Below are positions 34,869 to 47,519 of a stretch of 64,000 nucleotides of DNA, piece by piece. The notes below the pieces were generated by a model. That model was not told the origin of the DNA. It was given only the letters and a program-made list of their open reading frames with translations, and ran no database searches. The DNA comes from Cheiracanthium punctorium (taxonomy: Eukaryota > Arthropoda > Arachnida > Araneae > Cheiracanthiidae), in the NCBI GenBank assembly GCA_038373885.1, contig JAWZYV010001861.1, positions 186,001 to 250,000 of the forward strand. Reading direction: 5' to 3'. Both the position numbers and the translations under genes were made by a program. Position 1 is the first letter of the stretch. The number at the start of each line of letters is the position of its first letter.

Positions 34869-35664
34869 AATAACTCATCCTCGGATTCTGGTATCTAGGG
34901 GTAAAGAGCCTAGGACCTCGAGGATATGGTCTAGTATAGTTGGGAACTGAGCGTGGCTGGGTTTTCGCTGGTACCTTTTGTATCTTTATTAATTTTGAGA
35001 CAATTTCTAACCATTCCGTTGTTGTTTTGCGGGGTTGTAAGACTAATAATGCTTGTATATTATAAGGGAGACCGTTCGTCAATCCCTCCATAATCAAATC
35101 ACTAGACAAACTTAAATTTCGGCCTAACTCTAATTTTTTATGAAAATACGATACTAAGTCGGAATCATTCTCGAGTTTTAAACTCGTAAAATCTGCAAAT
35201 GAAAATGAACTTCACGAAATGAATCTTTCTTTTAAAACTTCAACAATATCAGACCAGGTATTTAAGTTATGGTCATTACTTACAAATTCGGTTAGGGCAC
35301 TGCCACTTAAATATTTACTAACATTTTGGACTTTCCACTGTTCCGTTTTATTTAATTCCGAACACGTTTTTTCAAAGTAACTCAGCCAGTTATGAAATTT
35401 CATATTGCTCTCAGGACAGTAGGAAGCTATAAACTCTTTATTATAAGAGTCAACAATGCTGGTAGCATTTGACTGGTTAGTCATCGTTTGAGTTTCATTA
35501 TTCTTGTTGGTAACGTTGGTGAATGTTTGCGAGCTACTGTCAACAGTATTGCTCCCTGTTGAACCGTCACTTGCTAAGGCAGTGAACTCAATCTGCGTTT
35601 CAATATTAGTAGCTATTATTCCTTTCACCTTTTTACCTGATCGCAAGAACATGAAGTAACACAA
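34869..35664 (-). pseudogene. gag of LTR-RT 2, N-terminal part
   Basis: Gag-like protein read from 35664 downward: a Ser/Thr/Asn-rich N-terminus, then FHNWLSYFEKTC, a tryptophan-containing helical segment (SDIVEVLKERF) and GLPYNIQALLVL, as in Ty3/gypsy capsids. A basic Pro/Arg-rich stretch (RPYPRGPRLFTPRY) lies before the break at 34874. An in-frame TGA at 35212-35214 interrupts it; the frame is otherwise continuous. The Gag C-terminus with its zinc knuckle lies beyond palindrome 1, at 17873 and below, and joins in the same frame once the insertion and one duplication are discounted. Its first residues are uncertain. Confidence 0.82.
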
Positions 35665-36550
35665 TTTCTATTTTATATACCCTCACTCAATAAATTATGC
35701 TACCAAAATCAAATTAAAATAAAACAAAACATAAATACAAATGAAATTATTGTGAACTATTTAAAGAAATAATATATTATCAAAACTAAAATACACAAAA
35801 ATAATAAAGATTTAAAATAAATGATTCTTAATTAAGTTTTTAATTATTTTTGTCCTTTTTCTTCTTCTCTTTTAAAAATAAAAACAAACACTAATATATT
35901 TTCAAAATAATAAAAAAGTTCTAATTTAATATTTATGCAATCAGTTTATATAATTTCATTAATCAAACTCAGTTTATTAGTCATAAGAACAGAATTACAC
36001 AATTCAATGTTCTCTCTCTCTTTTTTCTTTTTTATTCACTTACCTCTCAACACGCTAACTACACACACATAAAGATAAACACTTTTAGACGCGGTTGATC
36101 ATCAGCTGCTTTCAGTAAATTCTCTCCACTGGGTGAGGTCAGAGTTCAGTTAATTCCTTCAGAGCTGGCATACGAGAGAGCGAAATTTCGTTGAATCAAA
36201 TAACTCATGCAGTCGTTGAAATATGTAAGAAAAGGTAAACACTTTGGGCGAACTATAGATGCATTTCCACTTTCTCAGTAGAGGACCACGCACAAACAAA
36301 ACAAAAAAAAAACATATGTGGGCGCGCCTTGGAGAACAAAAAAAAAAATAAATAAATCAACTTCTCCGCGATTGCAACAATTGAAGAACCATGATGTAGG
36401 CCGAATGAATCATCTTGAAATGAGCGCTTTCGGGGGGGGGGGGGGGGGGGAACGATGTCGGACTCTCGCAGTGCAGGCGTGTAGGAACGAACGCTTTCGA
36501 AGCTTGTTGATCGCTTTTCCCGCTGAAGGTACAATCCTGAGCGACTTCTA
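35665..36550 (-). other. 5' leader of LTR-RT 2
   Basis: Non-coding, AT-rich near gag. Includes a G run of about 17 near 36434-36450. I could not identify a TGG-starting primer binding site directly after the LTR on the minus strand. Confidence 0.55.
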
Positions 36551-37110
36551 TGTAACATCTATGTAGCATTAGGGCGCTACGGGAGTTCTGTGTAGTCGTG
36601 GACCGGAAGAGTCGAGACTGTTGAGGCGCATTCTCGGCGTGGAGTACTAGGCTAGGCGTTGACGGGCAGAGCAGGCGACTGGGTGAAGACTCTAGCTGAG
36701 AGCCCCCCTCCGAGCCGGTGGATGGAAGGAAGGAGAAGTCAAACTGCGGTTACATGATTTTATTTTACGACTGGGTACATCTTATCTTGGCAGTTGCGTC
36801 ACGGGGAAATCTGCTCCTGATCTGTTTCAGGTCCTTATAAAAGCTTTGGACGTCATGTCACACGACCCTGAACGCGTTGCAACCATTGGCCAAAAGCTAA
36901 AACTGGGTAGCGGTTTTCCCAGGGTTTGTTATGACTTTTAAGACGCCTATGTGGCTGGCTGCGGGGACCGTCTACAAAGTTACAAAGGAATTGCAAGGGA
37001 CCGTGTATTAATTGCAGTTTTTGAACGCGGATTTCTTTGTTCCAACTGAATTAAACTGCGCAGTTCCAGAAATATGGGATTTTCATAGGCTTTTGACTTG
37101 TAATGTTACA
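36551..37110 (-). repeat. 5' LTR of LTR-RT 2
   Basis: 560 bp, matches 12371-12930 with about 7 substitutions and no indel. Starts TGTAACAT and ends ATGTTACA. Confidence 0.87.
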
Positions 37111-37933
37111 TATATATTACTGTGTAATCTGTATTATTTTACCTTTTAAAATCAGTTTAAATTTCTGCCTTTATATCTTGTTTAAAAACGGTTTAACGTT
37201 GCTAGTTTCCGCCTATAAACATATTTTTATTGTTTTTCTCAGAAACATGCTTTTGTCAGTTTTCCTACTTAAAATAAATAAATAAATATAAAAAAGTAAT
37301 TTATTTTAAAATATTTAACTTAACATGCAAATTATAGATACCTAAAAAAAGTAAGTAAAATGATTGTTTCTTCATATCACAAGTGCTGCAAAATAATTTT
37401 ATACTATTTAAATAACATAAATTTATGCATTGAAGTTACGAAATGTGCATAGAAAATATAATTTGTGTAGATTTGGATAAGCCCTACACAAGTCCTACAT
37501 CCAAGGCAACCATCCCTGGGAAAATACCCCTCGTGTAGGTTTAGCTTAAACACAAAAGAAACAAACAAGCCCTACATCTAGTTACGCCCCTGATTTTTAA
37601 AACAAACCTTTATTTACAGCAATCTTTCATTAAAAATACGTTACTAAAATATCAAAATACAGATAAAATCCGAATGCACGACTTAAAAAAAATCATGCAT
37701 TTTTTATGCTTTTCTATGCAAATAAATAAATAAAATATAAAGAAATTATTTTAAAAAATCTTGTTAACTACTGTTTTCTTATAATGGTTTCTTCAGCTAT
37801 AAAAGTAAATTTTACAGTCTGAAATATTTGCACATGTATCTGCTTTGTGTTGTGTTACGGACCAAATGATGTATAAATGCATCACTTGGTCATTAAATAT
37901 CTTTTATAATATTATAGATTAGAAAACCTTCTA
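37111..37933. other. AT-rich DNA with a dispersed repeat fragment
   Basis: No gene. The stretch 37480-37560 (cctcgtgtaggtttagcttaaacacaaa) resembles parts of the repeats at 39590-39740 and 44335-44465. Confidence 0.45.
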
Positions 37934-39086
37934 CACTGTCTACCAATAAGTATTTGGACACCTGAGATAGAAAAGAAAAACTAACCTTATTCAAAATCAA
38001 TAGTTGGTAGAGCCTCCACGAGAGGCAATTACAGCGTGAACCCTCCGGGGCATACTTTCCACAAGTCTTTGTATTACAGCTAGTGGGATTGTCTTCCACT
38101 CGGCTTGGAGTAGACATAGAAGTTCCTTCACCGATTTTGTACGGGTAGTGCACCACTTAATTCGGTGATCCAACTCGTCCCAGAGGTTCTCGATAGGGTT
38201 CAGGTCTGGGCTCTTGCCAGGCCAGTCCATTCGATGAACTCCATTGGCCCCATACCAAGCCTTGGTTAACCCCGAAACATGACAACTGGCAATGCCGTCC
38301 TGAAAGTAACAGAGGTCCAACCCGTAAAACTGCCACAACGTAGGAAGCACATTGTCATCCAAAATAGTGCAGTAGGCATCGGCGTTGAGCTTACCATGAA
38401 TGGGGAGCAAGGGTCCCAGTCCATACCAGGAGAAACACCCCCAGACCATAATTCCACCTCCGCCGAACTTGACTGTTGGCACAATGCATTTTGGCAGGAG
38501 ACGTTCTCCAGGCGGACGCCAGACCCAGACCCTGCCATCCGAACGGTAAAGGGTGAACCTTGATTCGTCGCTCCAAAGAACCCGTTTCCACTGATCTACG
38601 GTCCAATTTCGATGTGTTTTGCACCACATTAACCGAGCAGCGCGGTTGGACTTTGTGATCAAAGGCTTATGAGCAGCAGCACGACCATGAAAACCAAGCA
38701 GATGTACTTCCTTACTGAGCAGATGTACTTCCTTACTTTCTCTGGACAGCACTCGTCGGTCTCTATCTCCCAGTTTCGTTGGTCTGCCGACTCGGGGCAC
38801 ATTCCGGCAATCACCGATCACCTTCCACTTCTTAATCACATAGGCCACTGTCGATTTTGGGTACTTCAGATCGCTAGATATGTCCCTTAAGGATCGGCCA
38901 CATTTGTGATACCCGATAATTATACCTTTCTCGAACTCAGAGAGCTCCGAACTGCTTAGCATCTTGCATGCGACTAATGCCGATGCTGTTTCCTACACGA
39001 TATATACCGGCGGAGGTCGTGATGTACCTCAGGACCGCATATATCGTCATTTGCATAGGTGTCCAAATACTTATTGGTAGACAGTG
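37934..39086 (-). mobile_element. Tc1-type DNA transposon
   Basis: 1153 bp with 30-bp inverted repeats starting CACTGTCTACCAATAAGTAT at 37934; the complement ends at 39086. TA precedes the left end; AA follows the right end, so one duplication copy seems mutated. Carries one transposase gene on the minus strand. Confidence 0.93.
37997..38962 (-). pseudogene. Tc1-family transposase (DD34E), internal deletion
   Basis: 321 codons with an open frame. The N-terminal helix-turn-helix ([23 protein letters not shown]) and a GRPTKL hook are present. The catalytic triad is Asp132 (WSDESRF), Asp222 (FQDGIASCH, an altered form of QDNAPCH) and Glu257 ([14 protein letters not shown]), with 34 residues between the last two. 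Family members have a second DNA-binding helix-turn-helix before [12 protein letters not shown]; here most of it is gone and a 7-residue duplication (SKEVHLL twice, 76-89) sits at the junction. The catalytic domain looks complete but DNA binding is probably lost, so I call it a pseudogene despite the open frame. Confidence 0.85.
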
Positions 39087-39107
39087 AATTATTAAAGCCC
39101 TTTTGGT

Positions 39108-39932
39108 GCTAAGCAGATATTTTTGCGCTTATTTAATAGAACAAATTAGTGTCCGGTTTAACAATATAAAAAAGGTCAGGTCATAAAATGAATAATTTTT
39201 AATTTTAAATAGTTATAAGCATAGTACATTTAAAATTTTCTCAGTCACTTTGCATTGCGCTAGTTACAAGTACAGTTGTACACATTTAAGTAAATTTTAA
39301 GAAATGTCTCCTCTAATACAACACATTTCCATAACATTTATCTTTTTTAAGTTTTATGAGCACTTTGCCCAATGACGTGTGGTAAAATAAATAAGTATTC
39401 TATTAAATAAACTGTCATATTTAAAGAATATTAAGCAAAATACTAAATAAACATTGACGTTATTTTATACATTTTACAGCACTTGTATTTAAGTAATTAT
39501 CATTTCACTTCTTCTATTTATACATTTTAAATATCAAAAATTGGTTCTGAGAATTCAGAATCATCAATATTGTCACCATTCATTCCAGGGTTCTGGCCTA
39601 CCGCGCGGCTGTCGATCTGGAACTTTGGGCGGTTTTCTCTAGATGTCACGTGAATACGCGTTTGAACCCCTTAGAAAGTTCTCCTCCCAAGGAATCCCCC
39701 CCTAGGCAGATTACCCCACGTGTAGTGTTTGCCTTAAATACACAATGCAATACAATGTATCCATTCATTTTATTATCAAATGACCAAAGAGAATTTGGCA
39801 CTGCGAAATATTCATAAAAGTACTGTATGATCTGTTGTGCATAAATGTTATCAGTTATGTACTTGTAGAGTTCAGCCATTATGAGAACGGACTAAGATAG
39901 CCTCCTCCATTTTTCCGCTCACATATACTCCA
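39108..39932. repeat. Inverted repeat pair, left copy
   Basis: About 825 bp matching 45413-46247 in inverted orientation at roughly 85-90% by eye. Outer edge at gctaag before the Tc1 element; inner edge at cgctcacatata. No target duplication. Confidence 0.8.
39646..39879 (-). CDS. Hypothetical small protein, left repeat copy
   Basis: 77 codons starting MAELYKYITDNIYAQQII. The first ~55 residues are shared with the frame at 45463-45762, with about 8 changes, several conservative (Glu/Asp, Phe/Tyr, Val/Ile). After TRGVI the two diverge by frame. I recognise no family. It could be the remnant of a gene spread by a repeat, or chance. No signal peptide or membrane segment. Confidence 0.3.
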   Translation of the reverse strand: MAELYKYITDNIYAQQIIQYFYEYFAVPNSLWSFDNKMNGYIVLHCVFKANTTRGVICLGGDSLGGELSKGFKRVFT

Positions 39933-42900
39933 CAAAATAAAAGATATTATACAATTACGAATATATTAAATCGACGATACAATTACGAATTTAAAAGGGG
40001 TTTTCGACCTACATTGCCATGTGATTCTGAATCCTTATTATTTGTCCTACCTCCCCTTAAATTTTGTTCCAATAATTATAGGACACCTCACAAAACACGG
40101 GCTCAAATATTAGGTCTCAAAACTAAAAGAGTATTGCCGATTTGTCCAACACATTTCATTGGCGTAACTGGCCTGATTTTCTAGGGTGGGCTGCAGCTGC
40201 AGCCCCTTTTATTTTCACGGTAGTATAGTATAAGTTAGTATATGTAAGTTAGTATATTACTATTAATTTGTATATTATACGTCCCGCAGTAACAAGCCCG
40301 TACCCAAGGGGTGGATTTTGGGGGGAAGTGCCCCCCCGATAAAAAAAATTGCCTACCTCCCAAAACCTCTTTGGAATCCCCCCCCCTCTCTCTCTCTCGA
40401 TTTTCACCCTACTCCAAAATTTGCAAAATAGACAGAAAAGTGATTTGAAAAATAAAACAGTTAAAGTTAGAATCAATTTCAAAAGTTTAAAAAAAAAAAT
40501 TAAAGAATAAATCACGCTTTCAACTTGTGAAGTATATACAACAGGTGTGTATTTTCAACATTAAACCAAATTTTTAAAACCACAATGATTTGACCGAAAA
40601 GAAGATATTGTCTTGCTTGCATTTAACCAAGATATTGTTAAAACTTCCATATGATTTTGTTGGCCGGTTTGTCAATGTCAACATGGGCAAGCGATTTGTC
40701 TACATTGTTGCTTCAGTATATCACATTTGTGTATCTAGCGTTAACTAAATATAGAATTACTATAAATTGAGCGTTTAATGCATTTTCACATGCGAAATAT
40801 CAAGTTTAGGTTTTAGAACAATGAGAGTGTTTTCAAGAGCATACCCTTAAAAAAAAAAAAAAAAAAAAAAGAAGAAGAAAATAATGTGTGGTTACTTTCA
40901 CAAGAGCGATAACTAAAAGCTAGCTTTAGTTCTTCAACAAAATTGATTGGGTTATAAAATTAAACATTAATTAAATGTAAAACGAAATACAACTAAAATA
41001 TATGGTAGTGGCAAAAAGTGCTGATCACATCCAATTTTTTTTGCCTAATTTTTGTGGTTGACTGAATTTTTCATTATGAAATTATCGTCATTTCTTAAAT
41101 ATTGTTAATGATTCTAATTTGCTTTCAATACTTTCCAACAAGGCTGAAAAGTGTTCATGAGTTAAATTTGTCTGTCTGACCGTCTGTTCTGTCTGTCCGT
41201 CCGTGATCTAACTTCCGTAAAAACAGAGGGTGTTTACACTATTTAGAATGATTTCGAGGCATGTAATTGTTGTTTAAAATATGCATAATGGTACTTAAAA
41301 TATCGAACATAAAGCAGGTGTCGATTCAGGAATTTTTTCCACGGTCCCATTTTCGTTAAAACTGTTAATTTTGGGGAACTTCAATAATTTTTTGTGAATT
41401 TCAACATCTGTTTTTGTGAATTTTCATAACAATATTTGTAAAAGTCACGTTTTTCTTAAAATAATGTACAAAACAAATTAAAAGAAAAGGTAAAATGCCA
41501 ATAAAGAGTTGTTTTAAATATTGTATTTTTGCGAAGGGGCCATTTTAATGGATTGTAATTTTGTGAAGGGCCATTTGTAGGGATTGTAATTTAGTCGCTT
41601 TTTTATTATTATTTCTGTACATTTCCACTGAAATTTCCATCCAAGGAAAAATTTATTTTTTCATATGCATAAATTGTATATAATTCTGCAATATTCAATA
41701 GCAAATTGATGCTTTATATGCGCTAATGGAAAATTATGACTAAATGTGTTTTGTGTTGATTGATGTGATTGAAATTTCATTTTCTTGAAATTTTTCCTCA
41801 CTGTGTGACAATAATATGTAAAAAATAATTAAATAACTTACATGGTATCACAAATGTGATTTTTTTCCTGTTATATTAAATAAAGAACAATTTAATAAAT
41901 TTTCTATCTTTTATTTAATTTATCATGTTGTTTTATTTTATAATGCTATAAGTTCTACGCAAGAGCCAGTGGTGGGTTTCCCATAAGGCTTAATAGGCGT
42001 ACACCTCGAGCCCTTAGCTTTCACCCTTGTTAGCCATTATTTGTCATTATTCATATTAAAGGAGAAAAATACTGCACGAAACTACACATATAGAAATATT
42101 ATAAGAAAATCTTTTTTGTGAAAAAGATAGTAGTTTAACATGGAATGCACGTCTTTAAAAATCAATGGAACTTTAAATATATATTAACTAGTGCAAAAAT
42201 AAATATAATTAATAAGTACAGTGGAGTGGATGTATATCGGATAGGATTAAATATACGTAAAAGCCATTATATATAAGTAAAATTTGACAAAAGACACTGA
42301 TATGCATAAAAAAGATGTAAATCACATAATCGTAAACGCGCAGATGCAGCCAAATTTATGACATGCAAAGATTAGTATTAAAATTTATTACCAATTTTAT
42401 TGTTATGGATAAAACAGTTTAAAAATAAAGAAATATGCTGAAGGATTAGCGCATATATATATATATATATATATTTGAACTTTATCTAAAAATACAACAA
42501 AATTATATTTGCTCCACATGCTACCTAGCGCTTAAAAAAAGCAGCATAAAAGAAAACATGCGTTTAATAATAATTAGAAAAGTTTAAATTGAACGCCCCC
42601 CCCCCCAAGCCAGTCATTGTAAAAACATCAAAACAAGGTAAAATGCATTGTCCTCATCAGAGGGGGAAATGCACAACAGTACACCATAGGTTTCAGACTC
42701 ACAGCCTGAGAATTTGCCAAGGTAATGTATTGTATTTAAGGCTGTAGTTTGCAAAGATTGATTTAAAATTATTAAAACAGTTTAAAGATATTTTTAAAAG
42801 TGCACTATATTAATTCAAAATATAAACTGTAACAGGCAAATCTCAGAGGTGTGACTCAGGGCCCTGTGTGACTCCCCCTTACCTATGGAAAAGAAAAGAA

Positions 42901-45412
42901 ATTTTATTACTTACAAATCAAAAAGACGAAGACCAATCAATGCAAATGTACTACAAAACCAAAGAAACACGTTAAACTGTAGTTCCAAAATCCTGTATTT
43001 CGTTGTCCATTGCCTGTCCAATCCGCGTGTAGAAGACCTGTTGCCATTCATCAACTAAAAGCACGTCCCTGAGGTTCTAGTCTGTATTAAGAGCACTCTG
43101 TGGGCTTTGGTGCAAGTGTGTCATTTGTCAAGAGATTTCTACAACGCATAAACTAGTGAAAATGTAAAGGAAGGATTAATACCAGGGATTCAGGCTATTA
43201 TCAAAACTTTTTAAATATCTATTGATGAATTCAAGTGGAAAATTATTTGTATAAAATAATTTGGCTGCTAATAAATATATATTATAATTTAAAAGATCTT
43301 TATTATTGCATAAGCGATAGTATCTGATAAGTTGGTTGATCAAAATGTTAGCAAAGACTTTTTTGTGAATATTTGAGGACCAATGAGGTAAAGATATAGC
43401 TTCAAAATTGAAATTATTTCTTTTATCAAAAATGTTTATGTGTAAAGTATTGTTAAATAAATTTATATCTAGATCTAAGAAGGTAACAGAATTAGAATTA
43501 GAGTAAGCTGGCTTGAGGTTAAGTGTGCTGGGATAAATTAAATGTTTGATATCATTAAAGATTTGATATCATCACATGATATCATCACATGATTAAACAA
43601 TCATTTGTTTTAAAATTTAAAAAAAAACAGCGTAACTGGGGGGGGGGGGTACGTATCCCTTCTCCAAACTTCGTTTCAAAATTTTTTATTTTAAATATTT
43701 GTTTGGAGGGTCATTTTAACCCTTCAATTTAAAAATGCGAAAAGGAACTCCAGTCTGTGTCTTCACAAAATATTTTTTTAAGTTCACTGCCAGGATTGCT
43801 TAATTTAAACAAGTTTATTTTTTAAGCGCTTGGTTTAAACAATTTTTCTCATTCCCAACCTGTTGTACTTTTAAATTCTTTCTAAATATTAGGGTTTCTT
43901 TAAAATATTTATTTTTTATTTTAAATGCAATACAAAATATGTTATGCAAAAAAAGTTTTATTTGGTGAACAAAAGTGATTAACATTTTCCCTTTTCTTAA
44001 TTGAGTAATTTTCAGTTTTACATCAAGTTATAAAAATTGTTATGAAAGATTTGTAGTATCTTTTTTTTTCTTGCTTTTTTTTTTCGTATATGAAGTTTAA
44101 TATTCGATAATTTATCCATCTAATTTTTTATATATCGTCATTCTTGCGTAATTCAGCAAGTATTTATTTTTAAGTTTACCTTAAAGTTTAATAGGTTTTG
44201 TAAAGAAGAGAAAGAGCTTTAGAAAACATAAATTTATCTTATAAAGCTTGGAAAAATGTTTTTAACCTTTTACATTATAGTATAAATACTTTTTACTAAT
44301 TTCATGACAATTTGGTAAATGGCTGTGCGGAGCTCTAGGGTTCTGGCCTACCGAGTGCCTGCTTTCTCCAGACGCGTCAGAACCCCTCGAAAAGGCCTCC
44401 GTCCAAGGCATGCCTTATTTAAGCAGACAGCTTTCGTGTAGATCTGTCTTAACCACAAAGCAAAAATAACTTTCATGATAATTTACACTGAAAGTAAGAA
44501 GGTTAATATTTTTAATATTAAATAAAATTCATAATCACTTCCCTATCCCTATTATAGAGGGTGCCTAAAACACACTAACCTAGGGTTCTCTTCTTTATAT
44601 ATTGACGTTAGACATATAGAATTAATATATGTTACTTTATGGTTCCGAATAAAAATTTCAGGAGATTTAATGTAAATAAATACAAACTTTTACTTTTTAT
44701 AAAACCCTCTTACAAAACTTCCCAATAAGTAAAATATGTCTTTATACATTAATGAGGTGATGTAGAAAATGTCAGCTTTTCTCATAAAACGGCTTACAGA
44801 AATATTTTATCATAGTTGGTGAGGGGTAATAAGCTTTGCAATGATACTAGTGTTTCTATTGGGGGGGGGGGGGGGGCATTCAGAGTATGAAACATTTTAG
44901 TGTAAAACTGAAACAAAAAAATTCACTTCACAAAAAGCTAAGGGGCAATGGGCTACTGTGCATACTGTGAACTTATAAATCAGATAACTGTCCTTGAAAA
45001 ATTACCTGAATGTCAATTTTTAACAGAGATAAATACAAAATACATGAATGTACCTCTGTTTGCGCCCTTTCGTGTGCCCACTCCTTCCTTACATTTTTCA
45101 TTTCACGCCCCCCCCCCCCACTCATCTAAAAAAAAAACCTTCAATATTGTGCGCTTTTTTCGTACATATTTACATTTTAATAAAATTTAAACTGTAAATT
45201 CATTAGTACTCATTTAATAGTGATTGACTGTCATATGGAAGATAAGAGATGGTACTCAAAAGTATAGGGTACCCTATTTCGAAACGACTTGCCTTTTATT
45301 TTATTGTATTGCAGTATGATCAGCGATCCTTGTTCTTGTTTAGTAAAACAATATAGTTAATTTTATATATTGGTAATCGTAAAAGATCTTTTTTTTTTTT
45401 TTTTTAAGAAGA
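39933..45412. other. AT-rich intergenic DNA with dispersed repeats
   Basis: No convincing gene in 5.5 kb. Contains a CT/C-rich stretch near 40379-40400, an A run near 40850, an AT run near 42450-42472, C10 at 42597-42606, G runs near 43637 and 44863-44877, the dispersed repeat at 42473-43260 and a repeat fragment at 44335-44465 that shares gggttctggcctaccg with 39593. Confidence 0.5.
42473..43260. repeat. Dispersed repeat, copy A
   Basis: 42473-42590 matches 63270-63385 in direct orientation, next to an AT run in both cases. About 42650-43260 matches 63425-64000 in inverted orientation. The mixed orientation suggests an element with an internally invertible or rearranged body. Family unknown. 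Confidence 0.65.
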
Positions 45413-46247
45413 AGTATATGTGCGTGGAAAAATGGAGGAGGATATCTTAGACCGTTCTCATAATGGCTGAACTCTACAAGTACATAACCGATAACATTTA
45501 TGCAAAACATATCATACACTACTTTTACGACTATTTCGCAGTGCCAAATTTTCTTTGGTCATTTGATAATAAAATGAATGGATACATTATATTGCATTGT
45601 GTATATAAAGCAAACACTACTCGTGGGGTAATCCCTAGGGGAGAGGAAAACTTTCTAAGGGGTACAAACGCGTATTCACGGGACATCTACAGAAAACCGC
45701 CCAAAGCTCCAGATCGACAGCCGCGCGGTGGCGGTAGGCCAGAATCCTCGAATGACTGGTGACAATATTGATGATACTAAATTCTGAGAACCAATTTTGA
45801 TGTTTTAAATGTATAAATAGAACAAATGAAATGCTAGTTACTTAAACACAAGTGCTGTATAACATACAAAATAACGTCACTGTTTAGTTAGTATTTTGCT
45901 TAATATTCTTTAAATATGACAATTTATCTAATAGAATACTTACTCATTTTACCATTTCACGTCATAGGGCAAAGTGCTCATAAAACTTTAAAAAGAAAAA
46001 TGTTATGGAAATGTGTTGTATTAGGGGAAACATTTTTAAATTTTACTTAAATGTGTACAACTGTACTTGTAACTAGCGCAATGCAAAGTGACTAAAATTT
46101 AAAATCTAAAATGTACTATGCTTATAACTATTTAAAATAAAAAATTATTCATTTTATGACCCGACCCTTTTTTATATTGTTAAACCAGACACTAATTTAT
46201 TCAATTAAATAAATGCAAAAATATTATCAGCTTAGCACACAAAAGGT
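45413..46247. repeat. Inverted repeat pair, right copy
   Basis: Counterpart of 39108-39932. Separated from it by about 5.5 kb of non-matching DNA. Confidence 0.8.
45463..45762 (+). CDS. Hypothetical small protein, right repeat copy
   Basis: 99 codons starting MAELYKYITDNIYAKHII. Shares about 55 residues with the left-copy frame, then continues with a basic, Arg/Pro-rich tail (KPPKAPDRQPRGGGRPESS). Not recognised. Conservation of the start codon and frame in two diverged copies is the only support. Confidence 0.3.
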   Translation: MAELYKYITDNIYAKHIIHYFYDYFAVPNFLWSFDNKMNGYIILHCVYKANTTRGVIPRGEENFLRGTNAYSRDIYRKPPKAPDRQPRGGGRPESSNDW

Positions 46248-47144
46248 CACTGTGAAAATTATATTTGAGCTATGTTACAGCACTCCAAAAACATTTATAC
46301 ATGGACATGGTTTCAAAAAATAAAATGAAATACATATAAATAAATAAGCTAATTTATATCGCCTTCATTTTAGATTTTCTCTTTCCAATGTTTCGCGTAA
46401 AGAAGGGGGAAAAAATAATAAATAAAATAAAAGAATCATTCTTCGAGAAGCTAAACATGTTTAATTGCATGATTAGTTGAAAAAGTTGAATATATGGAGC
46501 AGAATATAATATTTCTGTGTTTTTTATTGACTTTATTATATTTATGTTACTTTCGTGCAGGGCCTTATTATCGAATGGGCAAATCGGGACTTTGTCCAGG
46601 GTCCCTGTCTCGAAAGGGCCCTCAATTTCAAATGTTGTTCTGAAATAGTCTTTTCTATATCAAAATTTTATGTAAAATAAAACAATTTTCATAGATGGGG
46701 CTGCCAAATCCATCAATGCCGGAGGCTAATGTTGGGCCCTGCTTTTTTGAGGTACTACATCTTTAGAATTGTATTTGTTTGCATCATTAAATTTATTTTA
46801 AGAAAACGAAAACGGCTGGAGAAGCCCTCCCCCCTTATGTAAAAATTAATTACATTTTATTAAACCAAAGCTTTATATATATGTGCAAGCTTGAAGTATG
46901 TTTAAAAAATAATACTTTACATAAAAACATAGGCGGCTGGTGCACCAAAAAAGTGGGGGTTCAAAAGAGATGAGAGTATGTAAGTAGAGGGCACCCCTAA
47001 AGATGTTTTTTTTTGGGGGGGAGAGTGTAAAATCGCCCTATTATAATTGAATTTTAATGTCATTATTGATTAAATGATCTTCTCTAAAAGAAGAACTAGG
47101 ATCAAAAATCAGAACGGATGCCCACCGAAGACTCCCTCCTTCTA
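46248..47144. other. AT-rich intergenic DNA
   Basis: No gene. A GC-richer patch at 46555-46745 with gggccct motifs may be a decayed hAT end but has no clear partner. Confidence 0.4.
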
Positions 47145-47152
47145 ATTCAAAT

Positions 47153-47511
47153 TAGAGACCTGCACGGACCGGGCCGGGTACGGGATTTATAAATCTGTTG
47201 TTAACGGGCCGGGCCGGATTCGTGTTAGTGTTAATTTTTTTCGAGTTCCTGCAACCCGCAAAAAAGTTAATATTAATAACTTCTTAATATAAAATGTCTG
47301 AAAAATATTTATTTATCGATCTATCTGGTCGTCTTTATATTTTTTTTAATTTCTGGAATTTTCGAATTTTTACTTCTCAACTATGGACCCGTAAGGGCCG
47401 GCCGTGATGTTTCTTCAAATGTGTTACGGGTCCGGGTGTGGCCTACAAATTCAAGAATCGTCGGGCTCGGGCCGGGCCGGGACTCTATATTCAGGCCCGT
47501 GCAGGTCTCTA
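47153..47511. mobile_element. hAT-type MITE
   Basis: 359 bp with perfect 15-bp inverted ends (TAGAGACCTGCACGG). The 8-bp duplication attcaaat/attcaaag lies at 47145-47152 and 47512-47519 (7 of 8 match). Interior is rich in cgggccgg. No coding capacity. Confidence 0.88.
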
Positions 47512-47519
47512 ATTCAAAG

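Larger units (their letters stand above)
12371..37110 (-). mobile_element. LTR-RT 2: Ty3/gypsy retrotransposon split by palindrome 1
   Basis: Minus-strand element. On that strand the order is 5' LTR (36551-37110), leader, gag (35664 down to 34869), palindrome 1 (inserted), the end of gag and pol (17873 down to 14337), polypurine tract (12931-12946), 3' LTR (12371-12930). The two 560-bp LTRs share length and orientation, differ at about 7 positions by eye and carry the short inverted ends TGTAACAT/ATGTTACA (first A/C variant in one). Gag and pol lie on opposite sides of the 17-kb palindrome in the right order, strand and frame. Inactivating marks: a stop in gag, a frameshift and a stop in integrase, and the palindrome itself. 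Confidence 0.88.

Noticed and set aside
36253..36569. Poly-Gly or poly-Pro proteins around 36430
   Set aside because: Products of a long G run in the leader of LTR-RT 2.
39108..46247. Large DNA transposon with 0.8-kb terminal inverted repeats
   Set aside because: Copies are too diverged, no target duplication is visible at the outer edges, and the interior has no gene.
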